A stretch of DNA of 64,000 nt, from assembly GCA_019009955.1 (NCBI GenBank), contig CM032230.1, forward strand, positions 28,338,001-28,402,000, given 5' to 3'. This stretch comes from Riptortus pedestris (lineage: Eukaryota > Arthropoda > Insecta > Hemiptera > Alydidae). Position numbers and translations under genes: made by a program. This document shows positions 44,600 to 57,066 of the stretch, one piece after another; positions within the stretch are counted from its first letter, which is position 1; every line of letters starts with the position of its first letter. Under the pieces are notes generated by a model. The model saw nothing but the letters and a program-made list of their open reading frames with translations, did not search any database and was not told where the DNA came from.

Positions 44600-45062
44600 T
44601 TCTAGAAACAAAGAGGAGTTTCCCTCGTGAAGTTTTACAATGGATAAATCTACATATTGGCAACACTTAACAACACCGTGAATATTAAGTGAATTAATGC
44701 AAACTGTATTGAGAAATCTTTGTCAGTTTTGATAATCTCCCAACGTAAAGCGTCTGAATTGTTAACAAACAAGTTAGCCAACCTCTCAGACCTGAACAGA
44801 TAAATACAAATATACTTCAGAAAAGAAATATCTGAATATAACATATTAATTTTTTTGAAAACTATACAGTAATGTAACGTGAATCAAAATAAATTTGATC
44901 TCAATCGCTACAATTTTAGTAATCCAAAAACTTACGGCTGGGGTGGAAGGTTCAACAGAACATAACCATGTATCTCGAATAATAAAGGTCTCTTGAAAAC
45001 AATATTTGGTACTTAAGCTTAGAATAAGGTGGTCTATTATATAACAGAGTATTGTTTATGCA
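44600..45062 (+). mobile_element. AGCAGA element, long subfamily, 5' half
   Basis: GAGTTTCCCTCGTGAAGTTT, then ACACCGTGAATATTAAGTGA, CAAACAAGTTAGCCAACCTC and TTGGTACTTAAGCTTAGAA, ending near ACAGAGTATTGTTTATGCAA. The outermost 5' bases and the 3' half are missing. Confidence 0.65.
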
Positions 45063-47668
45063 AGGGAGGTAAAAAAAGAAGTTTAAATATGTTTATTTGT
45101 CAAAGCTTAAATTTGTGCGGCACATTATCTTGCAATATTGGGAAATTAATCATTTGAGGAACTTGGGACTTTCCAGGTATATGAACTAAATTAGATGTTT
45201 TCCCTTTTTAATTGGACAGAAAGTCTCTGCTATAATAAGTTTCATCGTTATTCTAATTCTAGAACTATTCATATTTGGTATTAATGTTTGTTTTGTAATT
45301 GTTGAAACCCCATTTATTCTCAATTTAATTGAAAGATACTTCATTAAAAAGCAACCGTTTCTTTTTTTGCGACGAAAGGAGTTAAAATTGTTTATTTCAC
45401 TTGTTAAACAAGTAACAAAGAATTTTAAGTATTTTAATATTGTATTGAGTTTAGATATTGCTGAGATATGCAAATAACTTAATATAGAATAAAAAAAAAA
45501 GCTGCCCGATGCAAAAGTTACGGTATTTCATATCATGTTCATATAAACTACTAATTAATGATAATCCACTAGTCATGCTCGAAAAGGGAATTATTTTATA
45601 TAGGAATAATTCATTCATTTTTGTATAATTTAAAAATCATCTAATTGTAAACATAAGTGTACATATGTAATCCCACATTAAAATGCCGAAGAAGAGACAA
45701 CTTATATTGAAATTTAATTCAAAATTAACAAACATTAACTTTCCTTTCACGTTTCTTGCTTTTTTTCTTGAGTTGATAGAAGTCATTAATGATAATGTTA
45801 TTTTTTATTGTTGCTACATCAGTAGCAGCCTCTAAAGAGAGCAATAACAGTTCCATACAAAATGAAGAAAAATAGCTCTACCAAGTGAAGAAAGAAATAT
45901 CAATCACTTGAGATACTTTAAGTTTTTGGGCCTGAAGAAGCAATGACTGCTCTAGCTTACAGGACAACTCCAGCCTGCTGGCTTTAAACAAGGAAGCTAG
46001 GAGTATTATAGGCTTGGTGATAAGCTGCAAGAATGCAGGTGATGATGAGGGAGGCTAGATCCCTGGACTGGCAGGAATTTTGATAATCTAAGTTGACTTT
46101 CATCTATTTATTTATATAATAAAATAAATGCAGTAAGTGAATGTATGAGTCTGTAATAAATTGATTTTAATTACTTTAAAAAATAAATAAATAAAAAAGA
46201 GAAAAAAGTATATACATTAAAAGTAAAAGTCATTTAATTGTAATATTGGCTAATTATAATGCCAGTTGAAAATATGTACTTGTTGGAGGGTAAGTAAAAG
46301 TTTATGTAATATAATATATAATGAAAAGATATGATGTGTATATACTATTATTATATAGGATAAGTAAGTATATTGCCAGTGATATCTCTGGAATATGCTG
46401 GATAGTAGAGGAACCAATTGATCCTGATTATATTGCCAGTATTAAAAATAGTACAATAATTATAAATTATTGGCCAAATATTAAGGATGTTAAAAATATT
46501 AAGCCAGTAGTAAGAAGTGTAAATAGGTAAAACGTAACTAGTGTTACTAGCACACATCTTTAAGTAAATATAAATAAATAAAAATGTATTTATAGATTTA
46601 GTTAAGAAATAATTGTATAGAAAATTAGTAAATTTATTACCCTTAGGATATGACAAGAGCGGTATTTACAATATATTAGTTGATATTATTTAAGACATAG
46701 AGTAATACAGGGACTTGTAAACAGCATTATACTACTATAAAGGGCATAATGACCTAGTTGTTGATTGGCCAAATCATATTAATCTTAATCTAATCCTATT
46801 TTTTATTTGAGTATATTGTTTACCATATTTATTGTGCTGCAGCAATTAATCTTCGTATTTATTGGCAATTTATATTTGAGCAAAGAAGCTCATGTCTGAA
46901 GAGTAAGCTAAAATAAAATGTAGGCTATAATGCACAAGAGGGTAGTAGTGCTAAGTGCAATGCGTCGTAAAATAGTCGAGTATTATACTTTGAGAAATGT
47001 TCTGTTGCTGGGAATTTTTATTAAGGAACACAGAGGTGGAGTCGATGTAAAGGATCAGGACTGAGTGTTGCTGCATTTGAAGGGCCATAGAAATACAATA
47101 AAGTAAGTGAGTAATGTTGCCTAGGATCATTGCCTTTCTATTGCTACATAAAATTTCAAGCGCATTGGAAATGTTTCGTAATTTTACCGGACTGTACTTC
47201 CTATTGATTTGATGAAGAGTGGGTGGCTAGCTTTTTTTTCTTCCGTTTTTTTGTACAGCGCTATGAGCTATATTTTTTACAGCCGAAGTTTACGAATGAC
47301 TGAAGGTACCCTCCTCGTAAAACAGTTTCCACTGACAACTTTAAGAATTGCGTTTTTCAGAGTAAAAGTAATCGGGGTGGTTCAGTTTTCTGTTGGCCGA
47401 TGTTTAAGCGGTTTATGGTTTAATAAGGTGGGGCAGGGAGCGAAGTTTAAGAAATGCTACACCACTTTGCAAAACTCAGAATTTTGTTATTCTTGAGAAC
47501 TTTTCATATATCTTTTAATAAAGGCACTGCTTCAATTATCACAAACAGCTAATTAATGCTAATGATGCGACATTGTGAGCTTGACTTCATCTCGTTGGAG
47601 CAAGTTACCTTGCTTTTCTAAAAACCTACATAGTAGAGTCCCAAAGATATAGTAAAGTGTCGAAGTGA
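45063..47668. other. Long unassigned stretch
   Basis: No element termini or firm domain found. Frames seen: 45186-45473 (minus, 95 codons), 46321-46530 (plus, 69 codons) and 47209-47496 (plus, 95 codons); none resembles a known family. Near 45940-45980 a plus-strand frame shows LAYRTTPA, reminiscent of the integrase end of Gypsy-type elements, but with no supporting context. This is the longest stretch without a recognisable repeat. Confidence 0.35.
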
Positions 47669-48523
47669 AAATGGAAAAGTCCGTCTCGCAGGGGCTGCGT
47701 AAACTATGCAGATTTTCCAAGCGAAGGTTTACAATTGATAAATATATATACTGGTAACACCACCGCAAATATTAAGTGAATACATACAAACGATAATGAC
47801 AAATCTTTCAGTTACAAGTTAATAACTCTAGAACGGAAAGAGCCTGAATTGTAAACAAACAGACCTGCCAACCTGAATTCTAGACCGGAAAGAAAAACCA
47901 TTAATGAAATACATCTGATTATAACACATTCATTTTATTGAAAACTATTCACTAAAGCTTATGCTTCATTTTTTAATGAATCAGAATAATTTTAACTCAA
48001 TTACTTAAATTTTAGTAATCCAAGAACAAAAGAAGGGGGGGGGGTGGGATCAACAGTACGTATTGGCGTACATCTCACATAGTAAAAGTTCAATGAAAGC
48101 AATATTCCATATTTAACTTTTTAATGTAATTGTTCATGATATACCAGCTTATTATTAATATGACACTAGTAAGAGTGGGCGTTTACTGAAAGCGTAAAAC
48201 TATAATATCCAAATATCTTGGTTAATACTCTTTATACAGAAAATATGTGTAGTACAATATTTATAGTAAATGTAATTTCCAATAAGATTGTTTCTATACA
48301 ATTTTTCGATCTGACGTATAGTAAGAGAGATATTTAGAATTTTCGAAATACCTCCCCTCTAAAGCCCCCCTCCCCTTGGACCGATTTCAGCCGTTAACAA
48401 ACTTGATTTTTCTTTTAGTGTGAAACGACTAAATATTGAGTTTGGTAACGATTAAACAATAATTGCGACCGCTAGAGTGGTAACAGACAAATATGTGTGT
48501 ATGTGTGTGTGTGTGTGTATATA

Positions 48524-49335
48524 TCTAATATATAAAATTTCCATGTCACAATGTTAGTTAGCGTACTCCTCCGAAACGGCTTTACCGATTTTTACCAAAT
48601 TTTATATGCGTATTCAGTTGGTCTGAGAATCGACTACTATCTATTTTTCATACCCCTAATTGATAAGGGTTGTTCACCCTTAACATTTTTTTTTTTTGGA
48701 CGAAATTTTTTGTTTTTATTTTTTTATAATGTGGCATTCAAAAATACATACAACCCTAAATTTTTACTTTTTTATCACCAACCCCTATTTTTTTTATAGC
48801 CATATTAGTAATTTAATCATTATCATCCCGCTCGATAACTGATTAATTATAGCGTTTTTAACTGTACTTCGATTAAAATTTCAATTTTGTTCAATGACAA
48901 TCAACAAATCCCAAGGCCAAACGATGTCTATTTGTGGCTTAGATTTGAGTACACCATGTTTTTCAAACGGGCAATTGTACGTAGCATGCTCTCGAGTGGG
49001 TAAACCATCCAGTTTGTTTGTGCTCGCTAAAGATGGGGTAACAAAAAATATTGTTCACGCTATAGCATTAAAAGATTGATGTTGTTTGTTAGTGTTACTG
49101 TCGTAATTAATATGTGATATGTAATTTTAAGAAATAAACTATAATAACTTAAAAATAATATTGTTTGGCGTTTGTTATTTTTATATTCCCTTATCGTTCA
49201 TAACACTCCATGTCTATCTCATGCATATACCACATACACACTTATAATAAGTAAGTTACTTTTTGTCTACACTAGAATTTATCTAGAAACTAGAAATAAT
49301 TTATATGGCAAAACAACGTTTGCCGGGTTATCTAG
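48524..49335 (+). mobile_element. Helitron with helicase-coding tail
   Basis: 812 bp. The 5' end TCTAATATATAAAATTTCCA continues into TGTCACAATGTTAGTTAGCG and ACTCCTCCGAAACGGCTTTA, a start well known from arthropod Helitrons. The 3' end has the hairpin GGCAAAACAACGTTTGCC followed by GGGTTATCTAG-T. There is no target-site duplication; it lies between A and T in (AT)n. Only the end of the RepHel gene remains (48894-49079), so it needed an autonomous partner to move. Confidence 0.85.
48867..49079 (+). pseudogene. Helitron RepHel helicase, C-terminal end (PIF1-type)
   Basis: Reads FQFCSMTINKSQGQTM, then a stretch to SNGQLYVACSRVGKPSSLFV and KNIVHAIALKD before the stop. MTINKSQGQT is motif V and the GQLYVACSRV block motif VI of PIF1-family helicases, in the order found at the end of Helitron RepHel proteins. 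Rep endonuclease and helicase motifs I-IV are absent. The frame has no stop in this segment. A PIF1 host gene is unlikely because Helitron ends flank it closely. Confidence 0.85.
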
Positions 49336-49411
49336 TATTTCCCCTAAGGGAAATCTGCTAAAATTGTGTTCTTACCATTTACCGTGTTATTAGGAATGTT
49401 GTTATACCTTT

Positions 49412-49460
49412 TTTTAGCAGATATACCTTAAGGGATATTCTTCAGCTGAAGACATTAAAA
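49412..49460 (-). repeat. AGCAGA element, 3' end fragment
   Basis: TTTTAGCAGATATACCTTAA and GGGATATTC, then CAGCTGAAGAC. Lies 50 bp from the 3' end of the preceding copy, facing it. Confidence 0.5.
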
Positions 49461-50744
49461 TTGCATGTGGCTTTCTGGAAGGGTTTGGGGAATTTAATGC
49501 TAACATATTACTTCTCAGTATGCCTATTATTGCGGCTTCACTTGGAATAATAAACCACCAATTTATTTTATTTTTACGTAGCTTTGTTAGACATACATCG
49601 TTTACTCTCATCGTTTGGTCTTTTGTTTGCAAGTTTCTGTCTTTTAAATTTATTAATTTTAGATATGTTTTTTTTTTCAAACATGTATTTTATTTTATTG
49701 GTTATTCATAAATGTGATTAATTAGTATTCTGCGGACAAAGAAATTAATGTAATTGAACAGCTTATATCTGAGAATTGTTCTAACACTTATCAACTTTAC
49801 CACACACTATTTAAGCATTTTCTATTCCTAGTTTGGTCTTTATCTAAACTTTTCACGTCTAAAATAAAAGTTTTAGAAATATTTACTTCCTTTTGAGTCA
49901 GACTGGAGCGTTGTCATTTTTGTAATTTTTCGACTTTAGGCTGACATTATTTAATAATGGCTTTCTACATGAATAATACGTCTACTTCTGTACAATGTCA
50001 CAGTTATCATTAACAGAGAGGTTTCACGACCGTTTCCTTTGAGTCACCAATATTATAGAACGTTGATATATTGATGTTACTGACAGTGACGTTTGTTTAT
50101 AAGAGTACCCCACGTCACTCACAGATAAACGACAGCTGGTTGAACAGCGTTTAAATCAACTATTGTTTGACACAAGATACAAAGGTTGTTTTTTAGTGTC
50201 TACTGTGTGTGTTTGTCATTTATTACACTCACAGGATGAACCTAAGCAGAAGGTAAACAAATTGGCACTTAAACTTACATCTCTCTTTATTGCTTTGATT
50301 CCTCATCAAGTACATTTTAACATTCATCAACATCCTATCATACTACATAATCATTTTTCTGCCTCCTGCTTGAACCTAGAATATGCCAGTAAGAATGTAT
50401 CCACAACATTTAATTTAAAGAAAGACACATCGGCAGCGATCACACATTCCATTATAAAAGTCAATTAGTGAATTTGTATACTGCCGTGGTTGTCATATAA
50501 CGAAATTGTGAGTATAATATTATGGGACGATTTCTAGCAACATATATGAAAACATTTACATGTGACACATGGTGTACAGAAGAGATAACTCAGTATGCAT
50601 AGGTATTGCCAGCGAAAGTATATGTGAAGAAGGAGTTGGGGAAGACTCAGGACCAAATCTCGAGCATAGAGGACAGAGGAGATTGTTAGTTGAACGAGGT
50701 TTTAATCAACGGGTTTTTATAATGTACAACAATAAAACTTAAAA
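49461..50744. other. No gene recognised
   Basis: A plus-strand frame of 101 codons at 50163-50468 has no recognisable motif. Two similar phrases, GGTTGAACAGCGTTTAAATC (50140) and GTTGAACGAGGTTTTAATC (50692), lie 550 bp apart and could mark a direct repeat. Nothing else assignable. Confidence 0.35.
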
Positions 50745-50870
50745 TGAATGGTCCAGTAACAGACAAATATATATACGGGTATACAGTTTTGAACGGACCT
50801 CATTTTCGTCATCTAATAGGTAGAATCGATGGACATTTGAAGAAAAATTTCGAAAATTCCACAAAAATAA
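50745..50870 (+). repeat. AGCAGA element, fragment around the microsatellite
   Basis: GTAACAGACAAATATATATA, then GTTTTGAACGGACCTCATTT, GGTAGAATCGATGGACATTT and GAAAAATTTCGAAAATTCCA. No terminal palindrome. Confidence 0.6.
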
Positions 50871-51144
50871 TAGGTATTGAATAAATAATAACAAACGAAA
50901 TGAAGCAGAGTTCATACAAAAACAACAGAGCACTAATAAACACAACTGCGAGGGTACGCCATTAATTTTCACATTAAACTAAAAGGTAATTGTGAGGTTT
51001 CTCGCAGTGTACCCACTTTAAAATTTGAGTAATTATTTTAGTTTAAATAGTCTATGGCAACACTGTCACTGAGACCAGGTGGCAGCTAGCAGGGATTATG
51101 TTAAGAGTTGTTACTGAGCCGGGCCAAGCCGCTACAAGGTTTAA

Positions 51145-52881
51145 CCCGCCAGTTCCGAAGGCCAAACTGAGTGATTTTTTTCAATTTTTTTCTGTTTTTC
51201 TAAATTAAATATGATTTCTAGAACAGTTAGTTGTTAAAAAAAGTGTTTAGATTAGAAGAAATAGGGGCAGCACCTGCAGGTGCCTTTGGGAGTAGGGTGT
51301 CCTTCCAGGCATCTTGAGCTGTCTACGGTATGGTTTGATAATGGGAGTAATAATAAAAAAAGAATATTATTCGAACACAATTTTTTATTATCACATCGTT
51401 AATAGTTTAAAACTTATAGAACTACATAAAACATGAACATGATCATGACATAAAACTAAGAACAAATTACAGCACCCCCATGTTCTTGTGTTTTCGGCAA
51501 CAATTCAGTCTTCATGAAAAAGAGTTCAATCAATAAAAAGTACTTGAAAAACAAATCTATCCTATATAAATATTTTATAATTGTGATCATAATATAAATA
51601 TCAATAAAAGTCACAAATTTGTTTGGTACTCATGGGAACAATGGATGTGTAAGCCAACTTTACATTTCTTACAAAATTTCCTTGTTCTTTTATGGCATTG
51701 GGCGCAGCGTCGGTGTTCCACGCAATCATCCAGTTCATGAGAAAATTCTTTGTTTTTGTTTTTTACTAGTAAAGAGAGTACATTTTTTACACTAGGTAAT
51801 ATTTTTGATGGGACTCCAAACTTGAATAGCTATTCTTGTACCACTGCCCTCCTGAAATCACAATAGGTGAGCTTGACGTCCGTGTGTCTCTTCAATAGCC
51901 AAGCATTTTGGCAGGCTGCATCAATTCCGAATGTGAAAAACTTGTACCATCACTTTCTTCCTTTTACAGATACTCTTTGGGAGTCTAAATTTTGGTCAAA
52001 CCGGTCTACGCCACCCATAAACATATTATACATCTTTGTAATATTTGGACATTTGACACTTACTTTGGCTTTTTTATTGTTAACTTTTCCTATTCTATCC
52101 ACTTTAGAAACAGGGTCTATCCCATGGCAATTAGATATCAAAGTGACAACATTATTATCATGCCATTTAGAGATTATGATATTTTCAGTGTTTCTGTAAG
52201 ATGTAGTACCGCGTTCCTTTTTTGACAAAGCTTTTGATTGTTCTAGTGGGCATTTCAATGTCCTATTTTCTAATATTGTCCCTGTTCCGCCAATATTTCT
52301 TTTTGTCGATTCTTGTACTAATTTGACACTACCAAAAAATCGGTCAAAATATACATTATATGGAGCAATATCTTCTGGAAGCCGTGAAGTAAGTTCAAGA
52401 ACAACAGCAGCTCCAAGGCCCAATTCACTTTGTAAAGGCAGTGGTGATTTTTTGGATCCCTCATATGGTTTGAAGGTCACTAGATATCCGGATTTCCCAA
52501 AGACATCTACAGGTGCCACTAAATGTTTTCAATTGAATTTTGGGAACATCAAATCAAAGTGCAATAAAAACATTTCCAATATTAAATTAATTCATCATGC
52601 ATTGATAAATAACATAAACACAACATTTACTTACGTTTTTCTATCCATTTTTGGTAAAAAACAGGAAAGGATTCACAGAATGGGAGTTATCTCACACTTC
52701 ACCAAACACAAAATGGAACTGATAACGAATGAGCTACTCTACAGGTGAATTCCTCAACTAGTAAATGAATTAGGTTTCATACATGATTTTAGATAGCGCC
52801 AAAATGAAAAACCTCGAAGAGATATCGGTTTAAACACAATTAAAGATGTGGCACCTAAAGGTGCCTTTGGGAACTGGCGGG
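51145..52881 (-). mobile_element. piggyBac element with intact ends
   Basis: 1737 bp flanked by TTAA at 51141-51144 and 52882-52885. Both ends begin CCCGCCAGTTCC. A subterminal block, GCACCTGCAGGTGCCTTTGG at about 51270 and GCACCTAAAGGTGCCTTTGG at about 52848, occurs at both ends. It encodes a dead, N-terminally truncated transposase on the minus strand. TTAA specificity, CCC-type termini and the protein agree. Confidence 0.92.
51611..52519 (-). pseudogene. piggyBac transposase, truncated and interrupted
   Basis: Starts within the domain (SGYLVTFKPYEG). It keeps the second catalytic Asp in YNVYFDRFFGS and the third in MFMGGVDRFDQ, with WHDNNVVTLISNCHG between them. A TGA follows GRK where the family has consecutive tryptophans, then WYKFFTFGIDAACQNAW. 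A second stop, TAG, comes after RRAVVQE. The C-terminal cysteine-rich domain is preserved: DDCVEHRRCAQCHKR then KFCKKCKVGLHIHCSHEY, stop at 51611. The N-terminal half with the first catalytic Asp is missing; 52520-52850 is non-coding. Closest in feel to PGBD2/3-type transposases. The enzyme cannot be active as sequenced. Confidence 0.9.
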
Positions 52882-52885
52882 TTAA

Positions 52886-53336
52886 ATAAGCTTGACTAGA
52901 TAGGCAATTATGGAAGGATGCCTTGATGTAGTTAGACAACCCCAGTGGAAAAGTCCATTAAAGTAAGAAAGTTCTAGACGAAGGAAAGTAATGTTTTTTG
53001 TAATGAGTAAGGAGCCACTGCTGTGCATAAGTTGCTGAGACGAACGCCAATCAAGACTTGAAGAGAAGGTTGAGCCGAGAAGAAAATACTGAGTAGCCAG
53101 TTCATTGGTTATTCTAGAAGGGAAGGCAGCGAGTGGGGTCAAGTAGTCCAGTTGGCAAATAGAGAAATCCTTTCTAGTGTCATTCAATAGCTAACTGGCT
53201 CTCGGATTCTCCTCACTAACTTCCATCCATGAATTTTTAACTGAGCTCAGCCCAATAGAGTATTTCGCCACTAGACGCCTTATTAATATTTTCTTAAGCA
53301 AGAAAGGCTTTCGAATGGAAATACTCTCTACACAGG
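52886..53336. other. No gene recognised
   Basis: A minus-strand frame of 101 codons (52882-53187) spans the piggyBac junction and is therefore partly transposon flank. No motif recognised. Confidence 0.35.
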
Positions 53337-54095
53337 TTTTTAAAGAAAATCAGCTGTTGAGGTTGTACTCTTTGCGCGAAATTCGAAAGATTCCTTCACA
53401 TTCTGCACAAGAGATAAATACAATGTGGCTAGTCTAAATATATGCTTAATATCTTTTTTAAGGCACCAGTGTGCGACATTTTACCAGATTTTTCTTAGGG
53501 TAAATCAGCTATTGTACTCACGGTGGGATTTTAAAAAGTTGTCTTCAAATGTCCATCCATCCTACATCGGAGATGACGAAAATGAGTTCAAAATTGGACA
53601 CACACACACATTTGTTTGTTAACGCTCTAACGGCCATAATTCTTTAATCGTTACCAAACTCGATATTTAAACGTTTTATGTAAAAATGAAGATCATGTTC
53701 GTTAACAGCTAACATCCAACCACAGGGGGGGGGTTAAAAGGAGGGAATTTCTAAAATTCGTAATATCTTCGTTATTATGCGTCGGATAGAAAAATTGTAT
53801 AGAACCAATCTTATTGAAAATGTAATGTTCTATACACGTTGTTAAGTACGTTTCTTCACTATCTTGATTATTAACCGAGATATTTGCATTTTTTTAGTTT
53901 TCGACAACTAGTAACCCCCCCCCTCCCCACCTACTCATGTCACATTAACAAAAAGCTATTACATTATGAATCACTTTATTTGAAGACTAAATCCCAAATA
54001 TTGTTCTTGTTGAACTTTTAAGTTTTGAGACAAATGCACGTGACGCACGTGGGAAACATGCCTAGTTAACGAAGCCCCTTTATGACGGAATTTTT
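53337..54095 (-). mobile_element. AGCAGA element copy behind a 3' fragment
   Basis: 53337-53410 is a 3' end fragment (AAGAAAATCAGCTGTTGAGG). A fuller copy runs 53479-54095: TTTTACCAGATTTTTCTTAG, short (AC)n near 53598-53610, G-run near 53724-53731, C-run near 53916-53925, 5' end GTGGGAAACATGCCTAG and CCCTTTATGACGGAA. Confidence 0.7.
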
Positions 54096-56418
54096 TTCGT
54101 CGTTACCAAACTTGATAGCTTGTGATATAGCCAAAATCCCAGGAAGGGGACTGAAAGGATGGATGAAATGTAAAATTAAAATATCCCTTTAACTATCGGA
54201 AAAAAAATGTATAAGCTAGTTTCATGAAGTGACTCCCTCAAATTATTATATTAAACATATTTTTGAAACTCAAATTTAAATTTTTAGCTTTATTCCAGGA
54301 TATGTTAAATACATTTAGGTTAGCTTGGTTGAAGCAAAAATAACTTGACTAAAAAGATTGTTTACATAAAATTTATGAACGCGATACATAATAATTTCCA
54401 TGGTTTAAAATTTTATCGTATTTCAGCCATTAAAGAACTTCGTCTTTAGGTTCTCAAGAAACGAATAAATAACGACAATTGTGATACAATGAAATTTGTG
54501 CCTCCTTGAACAATTATATTCATGCGTTTTGTGTTACTATTTCATTTGCCTGATTAAGGCATAATAGCATAAAGTAATTGTTAATAAATAAATTTAAATT
54601 GATTTAATTTGATAAAATTTTTGAATATTAATTTCTGGAAATTATAGCTTATCGTAATGGCACTGGCGAAATTTGAAGCTGTTTTTAGTTCCATTAAGCC
54701 CGATACGCTATATATTACTGATTTGTAAGAAATGAATTATTTGTAAATGTAGATGAAAAAATATTTATCGAACTTTTTAAAATATTAGATAACTTTAATG
54801 CTCCACTTATTTTTCATTTTATAAGTTTAATTTGGTTCTAGGAGACGCCTTCTTATTATAGTGACAAAGGGAGTTTCGAAATAAATTTGTTATTATCGCT
54901 TCTACCTTGTGCTTTAAAAAAGCTTAAAAAAACTTCCAATTTTTATTTTTTGTTGCAACATTTTACTGCTTGGAAAAATTGTGTGCCAATTTCTTCATTT
55001 GCTTTCTAACGTATTTTTATTCATAATTCGTAGTAGCTCATTTTTACTAATTTAAAAAAAATATATAACTCATCTGCCCACATACCTGTAGTCATTGTTT
55101 CAAGCCTTGTTAAAGGTAGACGAATATTATTGATCCTGAACCCTGATTAGTTTGGTTTCCTTTGAACAGATTATATTTCTGGAGATACTTCTCTAGAAAT
55201 AGAATGCTTGGGAGCTTCTACCTTGTACATAGTCTAATTAATCTTCCGATTGTATTATTACTTATTTTGGTGTAATTTATATTGGTCGCTTATTCTATCG
55301 ATATGGCGACGGGAATCCCAAATTTCATGACTCCTTATTTTCCTTATTTTCCTTATTTTGCTAAGCCTTCTCATGACGCAGTAGATGATTACTTTACTTG
55401 TTGTTGTTGTAAAAAAACAATTCATTGAAGACATGTATGCTGGAGGAACAGGAAAATATGGGGTGCAGGAGATGACATTCGGGGTGTTGTAAATATTTTA
55501 TTAGAATTCAGCACTGAAAGCGAGTTGTTTTCGTCATTTTCCTTGGAATATTAATTTTCTCATCGGATGGCTATGTATAAAACATTTGGGTCATGTTTAA
55601 TTTTAATGTCGACTGGGATTGCTTGTTCCAGCCGAATATTCAGGAGTGAAGTGTGGAAAGAGCTACTCCAATCATTCCCTTTGTGGAAAATCTTTGTTTT
55701 TTTTCTTCAACGCTCATGGATATGCCGAATATTGCATTTAGTTTTGGAATAGACAAACAAAAAACGTAAATAAACTCGTTAGAAATGTGCTAACGTGTTT
55801 CGTTAGAGATGATGCTTAACATTAATTATTAATTTATCATTGAAATTATTTAGAAAAATATTATAAAAGAAGAATGTAATAAATTCTTCTTTGTGAAAGT
55901 TTAATGATAAAATTATGCTTTCTAAGTAATTTATTTTATATAGCCATATCAAATAAATGACTAAGAGACGGAAAATAAGTAAAGTAGGATTTGAAAGGAA
56001 AATAATTTAATAAGATTCTACATTAATATAGTTTTTTTCCCTTCCTTATAAATCTCCCGAAAATAATTTATAATTGGCCATATTTTATCAAATTTTAAAT
56101 TAATTAGTTAATTTTAATTTTAATTAAATTAGTTGATTCCATGAAATTCTTTCATTTTATAAAAATATTTTTCAGAGATAGAAAGATATTTTTAGTTTTC
56201 CTGAACTCTTTGGTATTGCGAAAAGTAATTTGATCCGAGGCTTTGTATGTACCATGAGTCCTACAGTAATATTATATTTATCTGTAGGAAAACTTGGTAA
56301 TGATTTGGAAAACACACACTCAGACACACAGTTAATAAGAAAATCGATTAAGTTGAAAATTTGTTTTAGTGTTGTTTGGTAACACAAAATTTATAAGACC
56401 TTCTTCGCTCTCCATAAC
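54096..56418. other. Long AT-rich stretch, no gene seen
   Basis: Only short frames; 55567-55752 (plus, 61 codons) and 56172-56387 (minus, 71 codons) show no known features. No element ends recognised. Confidence 0.4.
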
Positions 56419-56884
56419 AAAAGTCCGCCACGCAGGGGCATGCGTTATCTAAGCAGATTTCCCACGCGCGCCACGTATTTATCTCAAAATGCAAAAGTTC
56501 AATGAGAACAATATTTGGTATTTAGGCTTCAAATAAAGTGCTTCATAATATAAGTTTATTGTTAATATGACATGAGCAGGAGTGGGGGTGTACTGAAGGC
56601 CGAAAACAAAAAAATGCAAATACCTTAGTTAACAATGGAGATACTGAAAAAATGTGATGACAACATTTATAGAACATTACATTTGGAATAAGATTGGTTC
56701 TTACAATTTTTCGATCCGAAGCATACTAACGGAGATATTAAGAATTTTCAAAATTCTCCACCTTTAACCCCCCCCTCCCCCTGGCCCGATTATAGCCGTT
56801 AACGAACATGATCTTTCTTTTTGTATAAACGATTATATATCAAGTTTAGTAACGATAAGACAAAAATCGCGACCCCGAGAGCTG

Positions 56885-56943
<59 letters not shown>

Positions 56944-57066
56944 TTTGTACGGACCTCAATTTCGTCATCTCATAGTTAGGATCGATGGAAATTTGACGAC
57001 AAATTTCCAAAATCGCGTCATGAGTACGAGCTCATAGCTGATTTCCCTAATGGAAATCTGCTAAAA
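56419..57066 (+). mobile_element. AGCAGA element, complete, short subfamily
   Basis: 5' AAAAGTCCGCCACGCAGG; body with AATATTTGGTATTTAGGCTT and CCGATTATAGCCGTTAACGA; (AT)n at 56887-56938; 3' GATTTCCCTAATGGAAATC and TGCTAAAA. Good reference for the short subfamily (about 650 bp). Confidence 0.85.

Larger units (their letters stand above)
47675..49363 (+). mobile_element. AGCAGA element, long subfamily, with Helitron insertion
   Basis: 5' end AAAAGTCCGTCTCGCAGG, long-subfamily body with CACCGCAAATATTAAGTGAA, G-run near 48036-48043, C-tract 48365-48375, GCGACCGCTAGAGTGGTAAC, and (GT)n(AT)n to about 48523. The Helitron follows, then the 3' remainder TATTTCCCCTAAGGGAAATC TGCTAAAA. The segment normally between microsatellite and palindrome is missing. 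Confidence 0.8.

Noticed and set aside
45930..45990. Gypsy-type integrase remnant (LAYRTTPA)
   Set aside because: Eight matching residues with no neighbouring integrase motif, LTR or primer site; too weak to annotate.
46321..46656. Overlapping frames of 69 and 101 codons on opposite strands
   Set aside because: AT-rich, no recognisable domain, no start context or splice signals; kept as unassigned sequence.
52323..52748. 141-codon plus-strand frame
   Set aside because: Antisense shadow of the piggyBac transposase and of non-coding transposon sequence.
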